Shown here: one piece after another, positions 38,176 through 48,937 of the stretch
How the letters are laid out: each line of letters begins with the position of its first letter
How positions within the stretch are numbered: position 1 is the first letter of the stretch
Assembly: GCA_020205615.1 (NCBI GenBank)
Contig: CM035152.1
Location: 149,286,166-149,350,165, forward strand
Direction: 5' to 3'
Source: Panax quinquefolius
Lineage: Eukaryota > Streptophyta > Magnoliopsida > Apiales > Araliaceae
DNA: 64,000 nt
Position numbers and translations under genes: made by a program
The notes under the pieces: model-generated
What the model was told of the DNA's origin: nothing
Seen by the model: only the letters and a program-made list of their open reading frames with translations
Databases searched by the model: none

Positions 38176-39171
38176 AAGTTCATTCCTTCATTATTTTCTT
38201 TTAATCCAATCGAAGCGTAGAGAGAGAAACTATAGAGAGAGACTATAGAGATAGAAGAAAAGTTTTCTCGCTACTTCACTACTCTTATATCCAGTTCTTT
38301 TTACGGTAAGGGATATTATTCTTTTATATTCATGAAGAGAACTTACGTTATTCCATTCTTTATTATTCATTGGAATAACTTTGTAAAAGTGGCATACCCT
38401 ATACATGACTGTGATACTGGCATACCCTATACTTGGTGAAATCCTTATGTTATTCCATTCTTATTTATTCTGTTAGAATAACTTTTGTATCTGTGAATAC
38501 CCTATACTTGGTGGCATTATTTTATTATTCCGTCTTTATATTTTACATCGAAATATCCTCATATGCTATCTGTGGGACTGGTTCCATTTTATTATTTCAT
38601 CTTTACTATTACGTTGGAATATCACATGCATCTATATCTGTGGGACTGGTTCCATTTTATTATTCGCATTTACTATTCTCGTCGGAATATCCGTCATGCA
38701 TCTTATATGGGACTGGTTCCATTTATTATTCCGTCTTTATATTTCTTTCGAGAATATCTGCATGCATGTATATCTGTAGAACCTGGTTCCATCATTTATT
38801 ATTACATTGGAACATCCTATTTGTGAATTTCACGACTTTGGTTATTATTATTATTACATTGGAATAACTCGCATACATGCAATACCGCATGCATGGTGAT
38901 ATATTTTATTATTCCATTTGATTATTATACTCGATTGATTAAAATTTTGACTTTATGCTCCATGAAATTAGTGGAATATCTTTGATATTTGCGCTTCATC
39001 CAAAGATTTTTCATGGAAATATTCTTACGAGCATTCTTGAATTTTACTTTATAAAAAGTATCATGTTGATAATTTGGACGTTATTAGTTCTGAATAACTT
39101 AATTCTTGAACTTGTTTTATTGAATTCTTATATCATTGTCATCATCCTCATGTTTATGTTATGTTGAAAGT

Positions 39172-39475
39172 CATCTGTGGCAGAAGTGCATAGATGGACT
39201 TGGTATGATTATGACCGAGGATTATTTAAGATAATCATGGTCGTAATGTTATAAATGATGTGAAAATTAAAAGTCCTCATTGGCCCGTAGTGCATTGATG
39301 GATAGTTTTTGGTATGATTATGGCTATGGGTTCTCTTCGGCCAAGGGTGCAAAGATGAATTATTTTATGGCATGATCAGGACCGTTGATGAAAACACGAT
39401 TATCTTTGGCCCGTAGTGCATGGATAATTCGTGGTCGTGATACGAAAGAATATCCTTGGCCTGTAGTGCAGGGAT
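39172..39475 (+). repeat. Array of five GTAGTGC-loop hairpins in the B LTR
   Basis: Five short stem-loops at about 39172-39196, 39275-39300, 39332-39358, 39400-39427 and 39452-39475, each with a loop near GGCCYGTAGTGC. Examples of arms: CATCTGTG / CATAGATG and ATCCTTG / CAGGGAT. The same array is present at 43879 onward, 56805 onward and in altered form at 54143 (LTR C) and 63743-63885 (LTR D). Function unknown. Confidence 0.7.
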
Positions 39476-39810
39476 GATTTAATGATGTGGATTATTTTAT
39501 TGAGCTGAGTCTCAGTGATAAAAGTGATGAAAAACTTTTTAAATCATAAAAGATAGTAAATTCTATTATCTACTTGACTCTTTTAATGGATTGCTTGTTC
39601 CGCTGCAGTTAAACTTGATGTCTATTGTATTTTATCAGTTTAACACTGTTGAAGGCTAACGATAATTTATTCTGCATTATCTTAGTCATAATATTTCTTA
39701 CTGGGCTAGTTGAGCTCACCCTTTCTTTCACTGTTCTCTTCAGGAAATGAGAATGTAGCTAGGACTAGTCGGGGAATGGAGTGACGGTCCAAATGATAGT
39801 ATTAGATAGT

Positions 39811-39894
39811 AGTCCTCACTATTCTATTAAATAGTGTGACAATAAATGTAACGAGGACTCTATTTGAGAATGGATATTGTCTAAAAGACAATAT
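39811..39894 (+). repeat. Nested hairpin plus strong hairpin near the B LTR 3' end
   Basis: Outer arms AGTCCTC (39811) and GAGGACT (39853-39859) enclose inner arms CACTATT / AATAGTG. Next is a perfect 9-bp hairpin, ATATTGTCT / AGACAATAT (39874-39882 and 39886-39894) with a 3-base loop. The nested arms recur unchanged in all other complete B/C copies; the second hairpin is perfect in 44581-44606 and weaker elsewhere. Confidence 0.75.
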
Positions 39895-40029
39895 TTGTAT
39901 TTAAACTCACAGCATATGTTTTGTCGTATTATACACGACTGCTGTATTATTAGTTTGTATTTGAATTATGTACCATTTATCTGGCGACTCAAGATGGGTG
40001 ATGTATACCTAATTTTGGGGGCATCATAG

Positions 40030-40042
40030 TTGGTATCAAAGC
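40030..40042 (+). other. Element B primer binding site
   Basis: TTGGTATCAAAGC starts just after the 5' LTR and resembles the tRNA-iMet primer site with one mismatch. The same site follows the LTR of the second B copy at 57649. Confidence 0.8.
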
Positions 40043-40215
40043 TTAGGGATATGATCCCTGGCTAAGATGTGAGATAAGAACTAGGAGGGGAGAGACGGGG
40101 AATTCCTTCGCTAGTATGACCTACCTAAGTTTATGTGGTATTTAATTGGTCGGTCAGAGTATAGGGATAATATGTGATATGTTAATTAACCCTTGTTTTG
40201 TGACAGTGTTTGAAA

Positions 40216-40765
40216 ATGGCATCTGAAAATGTTGAGATAAGCAATGGAGCAAAATAATATGATAAATATCATGATCTGAGGCTAAGTTCTATGAGTTATC
40301 CCGGTTTGCATCACATTTGGTCGATAATGAAGAGCGAATGACGCGAATATTTCTAAGAGGTTTGAAACCCGATATACATCAATACCTCATTTCTCATAAA
40401 CTTTGTTTATATTAAGATGTTGTGAATAGAGCTCAGTTATTAGAGCGCGATAATGAGTTAGCATAACCAAAAGGTAACGACCAACAACACGATAATCATC
40501 ATACCGGTGGCAACGACCATCGGAACAACGATAACCATCGTGGGGGGAATTATCACTTCGGTGGTAATTATGGCCAAGATAATAGAAGTGGAAATTTCAA
40601 GAAGAGAAGGTTATTTAGCTCGATTTTGTCATATAGTGAAGTCAAGTTCAGCTGGGACGGTGGCACCAAAGGCGGATACGGACAAAACAAAGTCGGTGGT
40701 TTCAGGGAAAGCGTTTTTCGCGACTTCTCAAAAAGCGAATGACCTAAACGATGTTAGCACGGGTT
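40216..40765 (+). pseudogene. Element B gag remnant
   Basis: Reading across stops gives FYELSRFASHLVDNEERMTR, then FLRGLKPDIHQYL and VVNRAQLLERDNELA, which match the gag core of plant Ty3/gypsy elements. An Asn/His/Gly-rich linker follows. No intact zinc knuckle is seen. Multiple stops (for example in the SHKLCLY stretch) make it non-coding. Confidence 0.7.
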
Positions 40766-40789
40766 AGTTAATTATAAGTTATTGCAAAG

Positions 40790-41067
40790 TCTATACCTTA
40801 TTAGATACCAGTTCTACCCATTCTTTTATCTCTATTGCTTGCGTTCAACGTTTAAATTTGACTCCAGAGAGATTAAACTTTGACTTATCGATTGAAACTT
40901 CGTTAGGAGAAACCTTCGTTACCTCCATTATTTATAAATCTTGTTTAATTCAAATCGACACTTTCACGTTACCTGTCAATCTTATCTCTTTGAAAATACT
41001 TGCCTTTGATGTGATTTTAGAAATCGATTGGTTAACTACTCATCATACTTTTTGTAAAGGTTGTTAG
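40790..41067 (+). pseudogene. Element B protease remnant
   Basis: LLDTSSTHSFIS followed by RLNLTPERL, and later DVILEIDWLTTHH, are the two signature parts of gypsy aspartic proteases. The catalytic D-T/S-G is D-T-S here, so the active-site glycine is lost. The following RT region is almost wholly missing. Confidence 0.7.
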
Positions 41068-41499
41068 CTTTCATACTCCTAACCAACCTGTTATACGAAT
41101 TCAAAGTAACCAAACCACTAAAGTCAATCATTGTCATATCAAGCCATAAGTAATGAGCCCGATCCTTTCGTTGTTGACTTCCTTGTGTGGAATGCATCGA
41201 AGCTAGACTTTCTGTAGGCGACATCGTGAATGAAGATGGAAAGTTGATAGGTATCATTGTGAGGATCTATCCAGGTTAAGGGATAGAAGTCACAGTTGGT
41301 ATTAATGTGATGTACTATCCAAGTCTTGGATGAAGGTCACAGTTTTGAATGATAATTCTATCGTTAATAAATTTCTTGACGTATTCTTGAAGACTTCTTG
41401 GTCTACCCCTAGAGCGTGAAATCGAATTTTGTACTGACCCCAGTACAAAACCCATTTCTTAAACCCTCAAATATTTCTTTACTTAAAACGAACGTATAA

Positions 41500-42118
41500 T
41501 GCGCCAAAGACGTTGACTTGAGCTATTGAAGATTACGATCGTACCATTCAATACCATCGTGAAAAAGCGAAAGTGGTAGCTGACACGTTGAGTAGAAGAT
41601 CGTATGCGTTTACGAGTGCGAATATACGAACCCACGTGAAGATAACGAATATACGAGTAGAATCGACTTTAATCGATAAAGTTAAAGCCGCTCAAGCTAC
41701 ACACCCGGAGCTGATGAACATGAAGAAGAAGGTTCAAGAGGGCATTATTTTAAATAGCAAGAGTTGCTGAAATCTCAACCCTCGATTTAATTGGCCCATT
41801 TGAAATCCTCGATTAAATAGGAACTGTGGCTTATAGACTCGTTTTACCGCCAAATATGTTGCGTGTTCATAACATTTTTAACGTATCGATGTTACGTAAA
41901 TATGTGGACGACCCGAACCACATTATTAATTTAGAACCGGACGAGATAGCGGATGATTTAACGTTTGAGGAGATATGTGTTAAAATCTTGAATAAGAAGA
42001 ATCGTATTCAACACTCAAAAGTTATACGTCAAGAGTTAGAATTTGAAATTAAGTCGAGGTATCCTCACCTGTTCGACATACCAGGTACGTACGTAAATTT
42101 CGAGGGCGAAACTTCATA
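41500..42118 (+). pseudogene. Element B RNase H end and integrase C-terminal remnants
   Basis: KVVADTLSRRSYAF (RNase H end) and THPELMNMKKKVQEG mark the RNase H/integrase junction. After a large deletion, AYRLVLPPNMLRVHNIFNVS and LRKYVDDPNHII, then KVIRQELEFEIKSRYPHLF belong to the integrase C-terminus of gypsy elements. Reading ends at a stop just before the purine tract. Confidence 0.75.
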
Positions 42119-42130
42119 AGGAGGGGAGAT

Positions 42131-44736
42131 TGTAAAATCCCAGATTTTATGGATAAAGATTTAAATTTCTCGAAATATTTTTTTTAATATTATGGTGTGG
42201 ATTTGATATAATGTTATAGTTGTGGGTAGTATTTATAAATTTTGTAAAGTATGCAAGTTGTTATATTATATTCGATTGGTCAGGGAATATTCTTTGTGTC
42301 AGAAAATATTCGTACGATGGTACAATCATTGGTGGACCCCACAGCGAAATTATTGTCGGATTGAGAAAACGACAAAAACATTTTATTAAAAATAACGGCG
42401 GAAGTTTTACGGTTGATACTGTTGAACTACTCGGTAGTAAAAGTACAGTAATATGCGTTGTTGCATAGTAGCACACGGTATTGATTATTGATATTTATGT
42501 GAGAAGTCTTCCAGTTTGATTCAATTATTGTTGATTAATAATATGAATTATTATAATGATAATGACATTTTGTTTTATTCGTATTATTAACGTAATAAAA
42601 CAGAAACATCTTTTTATATAAAACAGAATACTTTATTAAAGTTATTCTATAAATATAATATATTATATTTTATTATGCATAGTGTTGCATAGTGTTTTGC
42701 ATAGTGTTTGTATAGTAAAAATCTTTTTATATAAATAGAATATATTATATTTTATTTAAAAGATTTTTCTTTAAATATGGACCGTCAGATTAAAGTAAAT
42801 CAATCTGGACCGTTCATGGATTAATTCTTACGCATTCCATTTTCCTATAAATAGAAGCTCATCCCTTCATTATTTTCTTACGAATTCATTCAAACTACAG
42901 AGAGAAACTATAGAGAGACTATAGAGAGATAGAAGAAAAGTTTTCTGCTACTTCACTACTCTTATATCCAGTTCTTTTACGGTAAGGGATATTATTCTTT
43001 TATATTCATGAAGAGAACTTCTGTTATTCCATTCTTTATTATTCTGTTGGAATAACCTGTAAAAGTGGCATACCCTATACATGACCTGTATACGCGGCAT
43101 ACCCTATACTTGGTGAAATCCTTATGTTATTCCATTCTTATTTATTACATTAGAATAACTTTGTATACGCTTGAATACCCTATACTTGGTGGCATTATTT
43201 TATTTTTATTCCGTCTTTATATTTCATGGAATATATCTTCTATGTTATACGCGGACTGGTTCCATTTTATTATTTCATCTTTTACTATTCGCGGAATATC
43301 ACATGCATGCTTTATCTGTGGGACTGGTTCCATTTTATTATTCGCATTTACTATTACATTCGGAATATATCATGCATCTTATATACTATCTGTGGGACTG
43401 GTTCCATTTTATTATTCCGTCTTTATATTTCGTCGAATATCCTATCATCTTGTCTATACATGGGACTGGTTCCATCATTTATTATTCGTGCATTTATTAT
43501 TACTCGTTGGAACATCCTATTTGCAGTAATTTCACGACACTGGTTCCGTTATTATTATTCTGTTGGAATAACTTTGTTTTCTGGTAAGTACCGCATGCAT
43601 GGTGATATCTTTTGTTATTCCATTCGGTATTATACTCAGTTGATTAAAATTTTGACTTCTATGCTCCATGAAATTAGTGGAATATCTTTGATATTTGCGT
43701 TTCATCCAGTATTTTTCATGGAAATATTCTTCTGAGCATTCTTGAATTTTACTTTACAAAGAAGTATCATGTTGATAATTTGGACGTTATTAGTTCCTGA
43801 ATAACTTAATTCTTGAACTTGTTTTATTGAATTCTTATATCATTGTCATCATCCTCATGTTTATGTTATGTTGAAAGTCATCTGTGGACTGTAGTGCATA
43901 GATGGACTTGGTATGATTATGACCGGGGATTATTCGGTATAATCAAGACCGTAATGTTATAAATGATGTAAAAATTAAAAGTCCTCATTGGCCCGTAGTG
44001 CATTGATGGACAGTTTTTGGTATAATTATGGCTATGGATTCTCTTCGGCCATGGGTGCAAAGATGAATTGTTTTATGGCATGATCAGAACCATTGATGAA
44101 AACACGATTATCTTTGGCCCGTAGTGCATGGATAATTCGTGGTCGTGATACTAAAGAATATCCTTGGCCTGTAGTCCAGGGATGATTTAATGATGTGGAT
44201 TATTTTATTGAGCTGAGTCTCAGCGATAAAAGTGATGAAAAACTTTTTAAATCATAAAAGATAGTAAATTCTATTCTCTACTTGACTCTTTTAATGGATT
44301 GCTTGTTCCGCTGCAGTTAAACTTGATGTCTATTGTATTTTATCAGTTTAACACTATTGAAGGCTAACGATAATTTATTCTGCATTATCTTAGTCATAAT
44401 ATTTCTTACTGGGCTAGTTGAGCTCACCCTTTCTTTCACTGTTCTCTTCAGGAAATGAGAATGTAGCTGGGACTAGTCGGGGAATGGAGTGACGGTCCAG
44501 ATGATAGTATTAGATAGTAGTCCTCACTATTCTGTTAAATAGTGTGACAATAAATGTAACGAGGACTCTATTTAAGAATGGATATTGTCTAGAAGACAAT
44601 ATTTGTATTTAAACTCACAACATATGTTTTGTCGTATTATACACGACTGCTGTATTATTAGTTTATATTTGAATTCTGTACCATTTATCTGGCGACTCAA
44701 GATGGGTGATGTATACCTAATTTTGGGGGCGTCACA
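42131..44736 (+). repeat. Element B 3' LTR (2606 bp)
   Basis: Starts TGTAAAATCCCAGATTTT after the purine tract and ends GGGGGCGTCACA. Same layout as the 5' LTR: TATA box at 42846, GGAATA hairpin units at about 43018-43580, GTAGTGC hairpins from 43879. It differs from the 5' LTR by many point changes and small indels, so insertion was not recent. Confidence 0.93.
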
Positions 44737-44741
44737 ATTGC

Positions 44742-45855
44742 CAGAAATGTCCTATAAAAATTTTATCCCTATCTGAGACTATAGAATTAGGTAGCCCATG
44801 CAGTTTATGAATATGATTGAGGAACAAGATAGCAACATCAGTGGCAGTAAAAGGGTGCTTTAAAACCAGGAAATGTGCATATTTATTGAGTCTATCTATA
44901 ACTACCAAGATGGAGTTGTAACCATGAGAAGCAGGTAAACCTTCAATGAAGTCCATAGCAATATCCTTCCAAGGAATATCAGGAATAAGAAGTGGTTGCA
45001 ACAACCCTGGTACCACAGCAGTTTATGTTTGCTCAGTTGACAGATGTCACATTCCTTAACAAAACTGATTACATCCTTCCTCAAAGATTGCCAATAGAAA
45101 AACTTTGAAATCCTTTCAAAAGTCCCTCGTCTTCCTGAGTGACCTCCCACAGGAGAAGTATGAAATTCGTGTAAAAGCTTAGTTTTCACAGCTGGAACAT
45201 GACCAACAACTAATCTGTCCTTGTATTTAAGTCTGCCATTAACAAAAGAAAAATCTGGCAAGGAAGTAGGATCTAATGCAAGTTGAGCTATCACCTGCTG
45301 AAATTCAGGATCAATTTCACAAGTCTGAGCTAGCTCTTGAATCGAAGTAGGAGTAACTGAGGTAATAGCCAAACAATGGGAGACATTGTTGATACCTTTC
45401 TGAGACACATGATGAAGCTGCCTAGACAAACCATCAGCTGCAAAATTTTCCTTTCCTTTCCTGTAACATATTTCATAGTCCAGTCCCATTAACCTTGTGA
45501 TCCACTTTTGTTGATTAGTAGTAGTTATTCTCTGATCCAACAAATATTTGAGACTTTGGTGATCTATTTTAATAACAAACTTGTTTCCCATTAAGTAATG
45601 CCTCCATTTTTGCACCGAATAAATGACAGCCATCAACTTCTTCTCATAAGTTGATAAGCCTAAATGTTTTGAAGCAATAGCCTTACTTAAGAAAGCGATA
45701 GGCTTGCCATTTTGCATTAATACTACTCCAATTCCAGTAGCACTAGCATCAGTTTCTAATTCAAATGGAATACTGAAATTGGGCAAAGCCAACACAGGAG
45801 AAGAAACCATAGCTCCTTTGAGCTTTACAAAAGCCTCTTCAGCGTCAACACTCAA
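44742..45855 (-). pseudogene. Element A RNase H and N-terminal integrase
   Basis: RNase H: LETDASATGIGVVLMQ (first Asp), STYEKKLMAVI, IKIDHQSLKYLLDQ and the GKENFAADGLSRQ end. The integrase zinc-binding part ([28 protein letters not shown]) follows, then in a shifted frame the catalytic core ([35 protein letters not shown]). The core is cut at 44742 by element B; its continuation is found beyond B near 37421. Confidence 0.9.
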
Positions 45856-45959
45856 TAAACCGATCTCGATCTTTTTAGCATATCGATCAATGGTTTACTT
45901 ATTAAACCATATTGTCTAATGAACTTCTGTAATAGCCTTTGTGAGACCCATAAATCCCC

Positions 45960-48071
45960 TTAAACCCTTAAGGTTCTTAGAAGCACAGCCCTTCGCACCA
46001 TGCACTCTATCTTTGCAGGATCAGTAGAGACTCCCTCAAGTGTAATGATATGACCAAGATACTGAACTTGTTGTGTAGCAAAAATACATTTGGACAATTT
46101 GGCATACAACTGATGTTGCCTCAACAACTGTAATGTCATTTCCAAATGCTGTAAATGAATCTCATATGTGGGACTGTAAACTAGGATATCATCAAAAAAA
46201 ACTAAGATGAACTTCCTCAAATAAGGGGCAAAAATGGTGTTCATTAAGCTTTGAAAGGTAGATGGAGGATTGGTTAGCCCAAAAGGCATAACCTTAAACT
46301 CATAATGCCCTGAATGAGTCCTAAAAGCTGTCTTAGGAATGTCAGGTGGGTGTACTCTTATTTGATGATAACCAGACCTGAGATCCAACTTTGAAAACCA
46401 GCTTGAACCATTAAGTTCATCCAATAACTCATCTATTACAGGTATAGGAAATTTATCTTTAATAGTAGCATCATTGAGTGCTCTATAATCAATACACATT
46501 CTCCACGTATTATCATGTTTCTTCACTAACAACATTGGAAAAGCAAAAGGACTGTTACTATTTTGAATAACCCCACTATTCAGCAACTCAGTCACTATTT
46601 TCTCAATTTCAGATTTCTGGACATATGGATATCTATAGGGTCTCAGATTCATAGGTTTGCTGCCTTTCTGCAAATTAACATGATGATCATGAGATCTTTC
46701 AGGTGGCATACCTTTAGGTTCTTCAAAGACACCTGAGAATGATTTTAAAATCTCTTTAAGTTTTGGACAGGTAGGTTCTGAGGGTGGACAGTCTTTACAT
46801 TCCAAAATTCCATATAAACATCCAAAAAAACCATGAGATGTTCGCAACAGGTTCTGGAACTCACTAGATTCCATTAGTTGTATTGTTGGAGTGACATTAA
46901 TGTCTTCCCCTTTCATCAACACTGTCTCCCCATTTTGCACAAATTGGAGCTGCAGTTTATTGAAGTTAAAAGTTACAGGACTTACTGTCCTCAACCACTG
47001 GACCCCTAGAATAGCATCAACACCACCCAAGGGCAGAATACTCATCATTGTGGTGTAATCTCTACCTTGCACCTGCCATTGGAACTCTGAACACACTTGT
47101 TCACTTTGCACCTTAAAACCATCTGCAACTGAGACCGTCACTGGTGGAGTATTTGTTAGCTTAACCTTCAATCTCTTAGCAACATGAGGATCTAAGAAAT
47201 TTCCAGTGCTACCACTGTCAATTAATATGCTAACTGATCTGCCCCCCACTGTCCCTTGTACTCTGATGGTATTGTTAGCATTATGTCCAGATAAAGCATG
47301 CAATGTTATTTGCACATCATCTTTTTGATCCTCCAATAATGGCCTGTTTCGCTCGTCCTGCATCTCTACTTCTGTTACACAATTTTTCTGTTCCTCGGTT
47401 TCCAAGCACATTTCCTCCTCCTCAGATGGTACTATCATGAACAAATGAGGCTGTTTGCATACATGACCAAAAACATACGGCTCATCACAGGAAAAACATT
47501 GCCCCTTCTTCCTTTTCTCAAGTATTTGATCTCTAGTTAAATGCTTAACTGGTAGACCTCTTCCTTGCTCATTTCTAGACCAAGAAACCTTAGTTTCCCC
47601 CACATTAGGTCTAGAGAATTCCATTCCATTATTGCTGACACTTTTTTGCAAGTTAGAATTCATTACTACATTCCTGCTATTAGAATTAGTAATGATAGAA
47701 GATTTTAGTACAATTTTGCTTCTTCTGATCCATGCTTCCACCTTAGCTTCTTCAACTCTAGCCAATCGAATAGCCTCCTTAAGAGTAGTAACCCCTAACT
47801 CCTGGATACCTAACTGAATATCCTCCCTCAGTCCACCAAAAAAGCAATCAATAAAAAGTTCTTCATTCAACTTTGAATTTTTTATCAGTGCCCAACCCCT
47901 TAGTTCTTCAAACTTTGTTCGATACTCATCTACAGTTGTGGTTTGTTGCAACTTTTTAAGTTCAGCTATAGGATTCATCTTAGTCTTAAGACTAAATCGA
48001 GCAAGTAATTCATCAATTAAACCATTCCAGGACAGGTCAACACCATTTTCAACAAAACTAGAATACCACAA
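45960..48071 (-). pseudogene. Element A gag core, zinc knuckle, protease and reverse transcriptase
   Basis: A 703-codon open stretch continuing gag after the TAG. Retrotransposon gag core at residues 1-110, one zinc knuckle (CFSCDEPYVFGHVC, 192-205), retroviral-type protease with ILIDSGSTGNF (282-292), reverse transcriptase about 484-650 with IDYRALNDATIKDKFPIP, KLDLRSGYHQIRV, FGLTNPPSTFQ and the catalytic FFDDILVYS (625-633). The frame breaks after VSTDPAKIECM at the RT/RNase H junction. This order is normal for plant Ty3/gypsy polyproteins. Not functional as it stands. Confidence 0.92.
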
Positions 48072-48524
48072 CTAAGCCTCTCCTTCGAGATGCATAGTTG
48101 CTAGGTATATTTTCTGATTGTCAGCAACATTATGATAAGAAAATAATTTATTGCACTTCCGAATCCAGGTCCTTGGGTTAGATCCATGGAATTTAGGAAA
48201 TTCAAATCTAATATTCCTGAATATACCTTCATTTATAATGTTCTGTGCACTAGCTCCCTCAAACGATCCAAGGATTGATCTAGAACTTTGTTGATTTAGA
48301 TTTGGATTGGGAGGATTTTGTTGAGTTTGTTGATCGTAACTGTCATGCTTTCCCTTATCTTGCTTCTGTCCTTGTGCTATCAACATTGCTTCTACTCCTT
48401 TCATTAGCTTCTCAAGCTTATCATCGAATCCTTTTTGCAGAGACTCCACTGAAGATTGCAATTGAATTTACAAATCCTGAAGGTTCGTTTCTAGATTCGT
48501 TAATCTCTGATTGTTAGTAGCCAT
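48072..48524 (-). pseudogene. Element A gag N-terminus with an internal stop
   Basis: Begins with an ATG at 48524 shortly after the primer site (MATNNQRLTNLETNLQDL), then a TAA where Gln would fit. The frame continues through a coiled-coil-like, Gln/Asn-rich region (SVESLQKGFDDKLEKLMKGV) into FRNIRFEFPKFHGSNPRTWI, the start of the gypsy gag core. It stops at TAG just before the next frame (again where Gln is usual). The two stops look like C-to-T changes. Confidence 0.8.
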
Positions 48525-48540
48525 AACCACTGATCGTAGC

Positions 48541-48553
48541 AGCTTTGATACCA
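48541..48553 (-). other. Element A primer binding site (initiator tRNA-Met type)
   Basis: Two bases inside the LTR on the minus strand the sequence reads TGGTATCAAAGCT, one mismatch from the usual plant tRNA-iMet primer site TGGTATCAGAGC. This fixes the element's orientation as minus. Confidence 0.85.
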
Positions 48554-48555
48554 TT

Positions 48556-48937
48556 TGTAAGGATTTTGATAATCAAATTCCTTACTGAGCTTACGTTCAG
48601 CTCAATTTATGGAGTTTTGTGACTAAGAAGAGATTTAGAGAGAGAGAGAGAAAGAGTTTAGAGAGAGAAAGAGTTCAGAAGGAAGAACAATTCATTTCAT
48701 GCCCTCACTAATTACAGATAGTTTCTCTTTTATACAATAAAATGAACACTACATAACTAACCGACTCAATTATTACACATAGACTATTATACCCTTAATG
48801 GACATTTAATATAGAGTTCTAATTGATGTTCTAATGGACCGTAGAGTTCTAATGGATCGTAGAGTAGCAGCTGATCGTAGTGTAGCTGATCGTAGAGTAG
48901 CAGAGCAGATCGTAGTGTAGCAGCTGAGTTCCTTACA
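48556..48937 (-). repeat. Element A LTR, upstream copy in its own orientation
   Basis: 382 bp, TG...CA ends. Contains reiterated short units (GATCGTAG, GTAGCAG) at about 48838-48925 that differ in number from the other LTR. Confidence 0.92.

Larger units (their letters stand above)
37427..40028 (+). repeat. Element B 5' LTR (2602 bp)
   Basis: Starts TGTAAAATCCCAGATTTT and ends GGGGGCATCATA (the usual terminal CA is now TA). It contains a TATAAATAG box at 38167, a following GA-rich start region (CTATAGAGAGAGACTATAG), an array of GGAATA hairpin units (about 38347-38880), an array of GTAGTGC hairpins (39172-39475) and two nested/simple hairpins near the 3' end (39811-39894). Closely similar to the copy at 42131. 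Confidence 0.93.
37427..44736 (+). mobile_element. Element B: Ty3/gypsy-type element with 2.6-kb LTRs and a degenerate interior
   Basis: LTRs at 37427-40028 and 42131-44736, TSD ATTGC (37422-37426 and 44737-44741), primer site TGGTATCAAAGC after the first LTR and a purine tract (AAGGAGGGGAGAT) before the second. The interior is only 2.1 kb and holds broken pieces of gag, protease, RNase H and integrase C-terminus on the plus strand, with RT missing. It is nested in the integrase of element A in the opposite orientation. LTRs make up 70% of its length. It probably relied on a relative's proteins. Confidence 0.93.
36192..48937 (-). mobile_element. Element A: Ty3/gypsy chromodomain retrotransposon, interrupted by element B
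   Basis: TG...CA LTRs at 36192-36577 and 48556-48937, flanked by the 5-bp duplication TATTA (36187-36191 and 48938-48942). Coding is on the minus strand in the order gag, zinc knuckle, protease, RT, RNase H, integrase, chromodomain-like end, which is Ty3/gypsy order. Two in-frame stops in gag, a break after RT and an insertion in integrase make it inactive. It sits in an intron of the P5CS pseudogene. Element B (37427-44736) was inserted later, so A's own length is about 5.4 kb. Confidence 0.93.

Noticed and set aside
38433..38867. Long Tyr/Ser/Ile-rich open frames over the B and C LTRs (also 43065-43735, 53483-53842, 56129-56735)
   Set aside because: They overlap in several frames, follow the 60-bp hairpin repeat and have no domain. 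They are by-products of a stop-poor repeat, not genes.
39172..39475. CRISPR-like regular repeats
   Set aside because: Plant LTR with imperfect units, palindromic at each unit and without unique spacers or cas genes.
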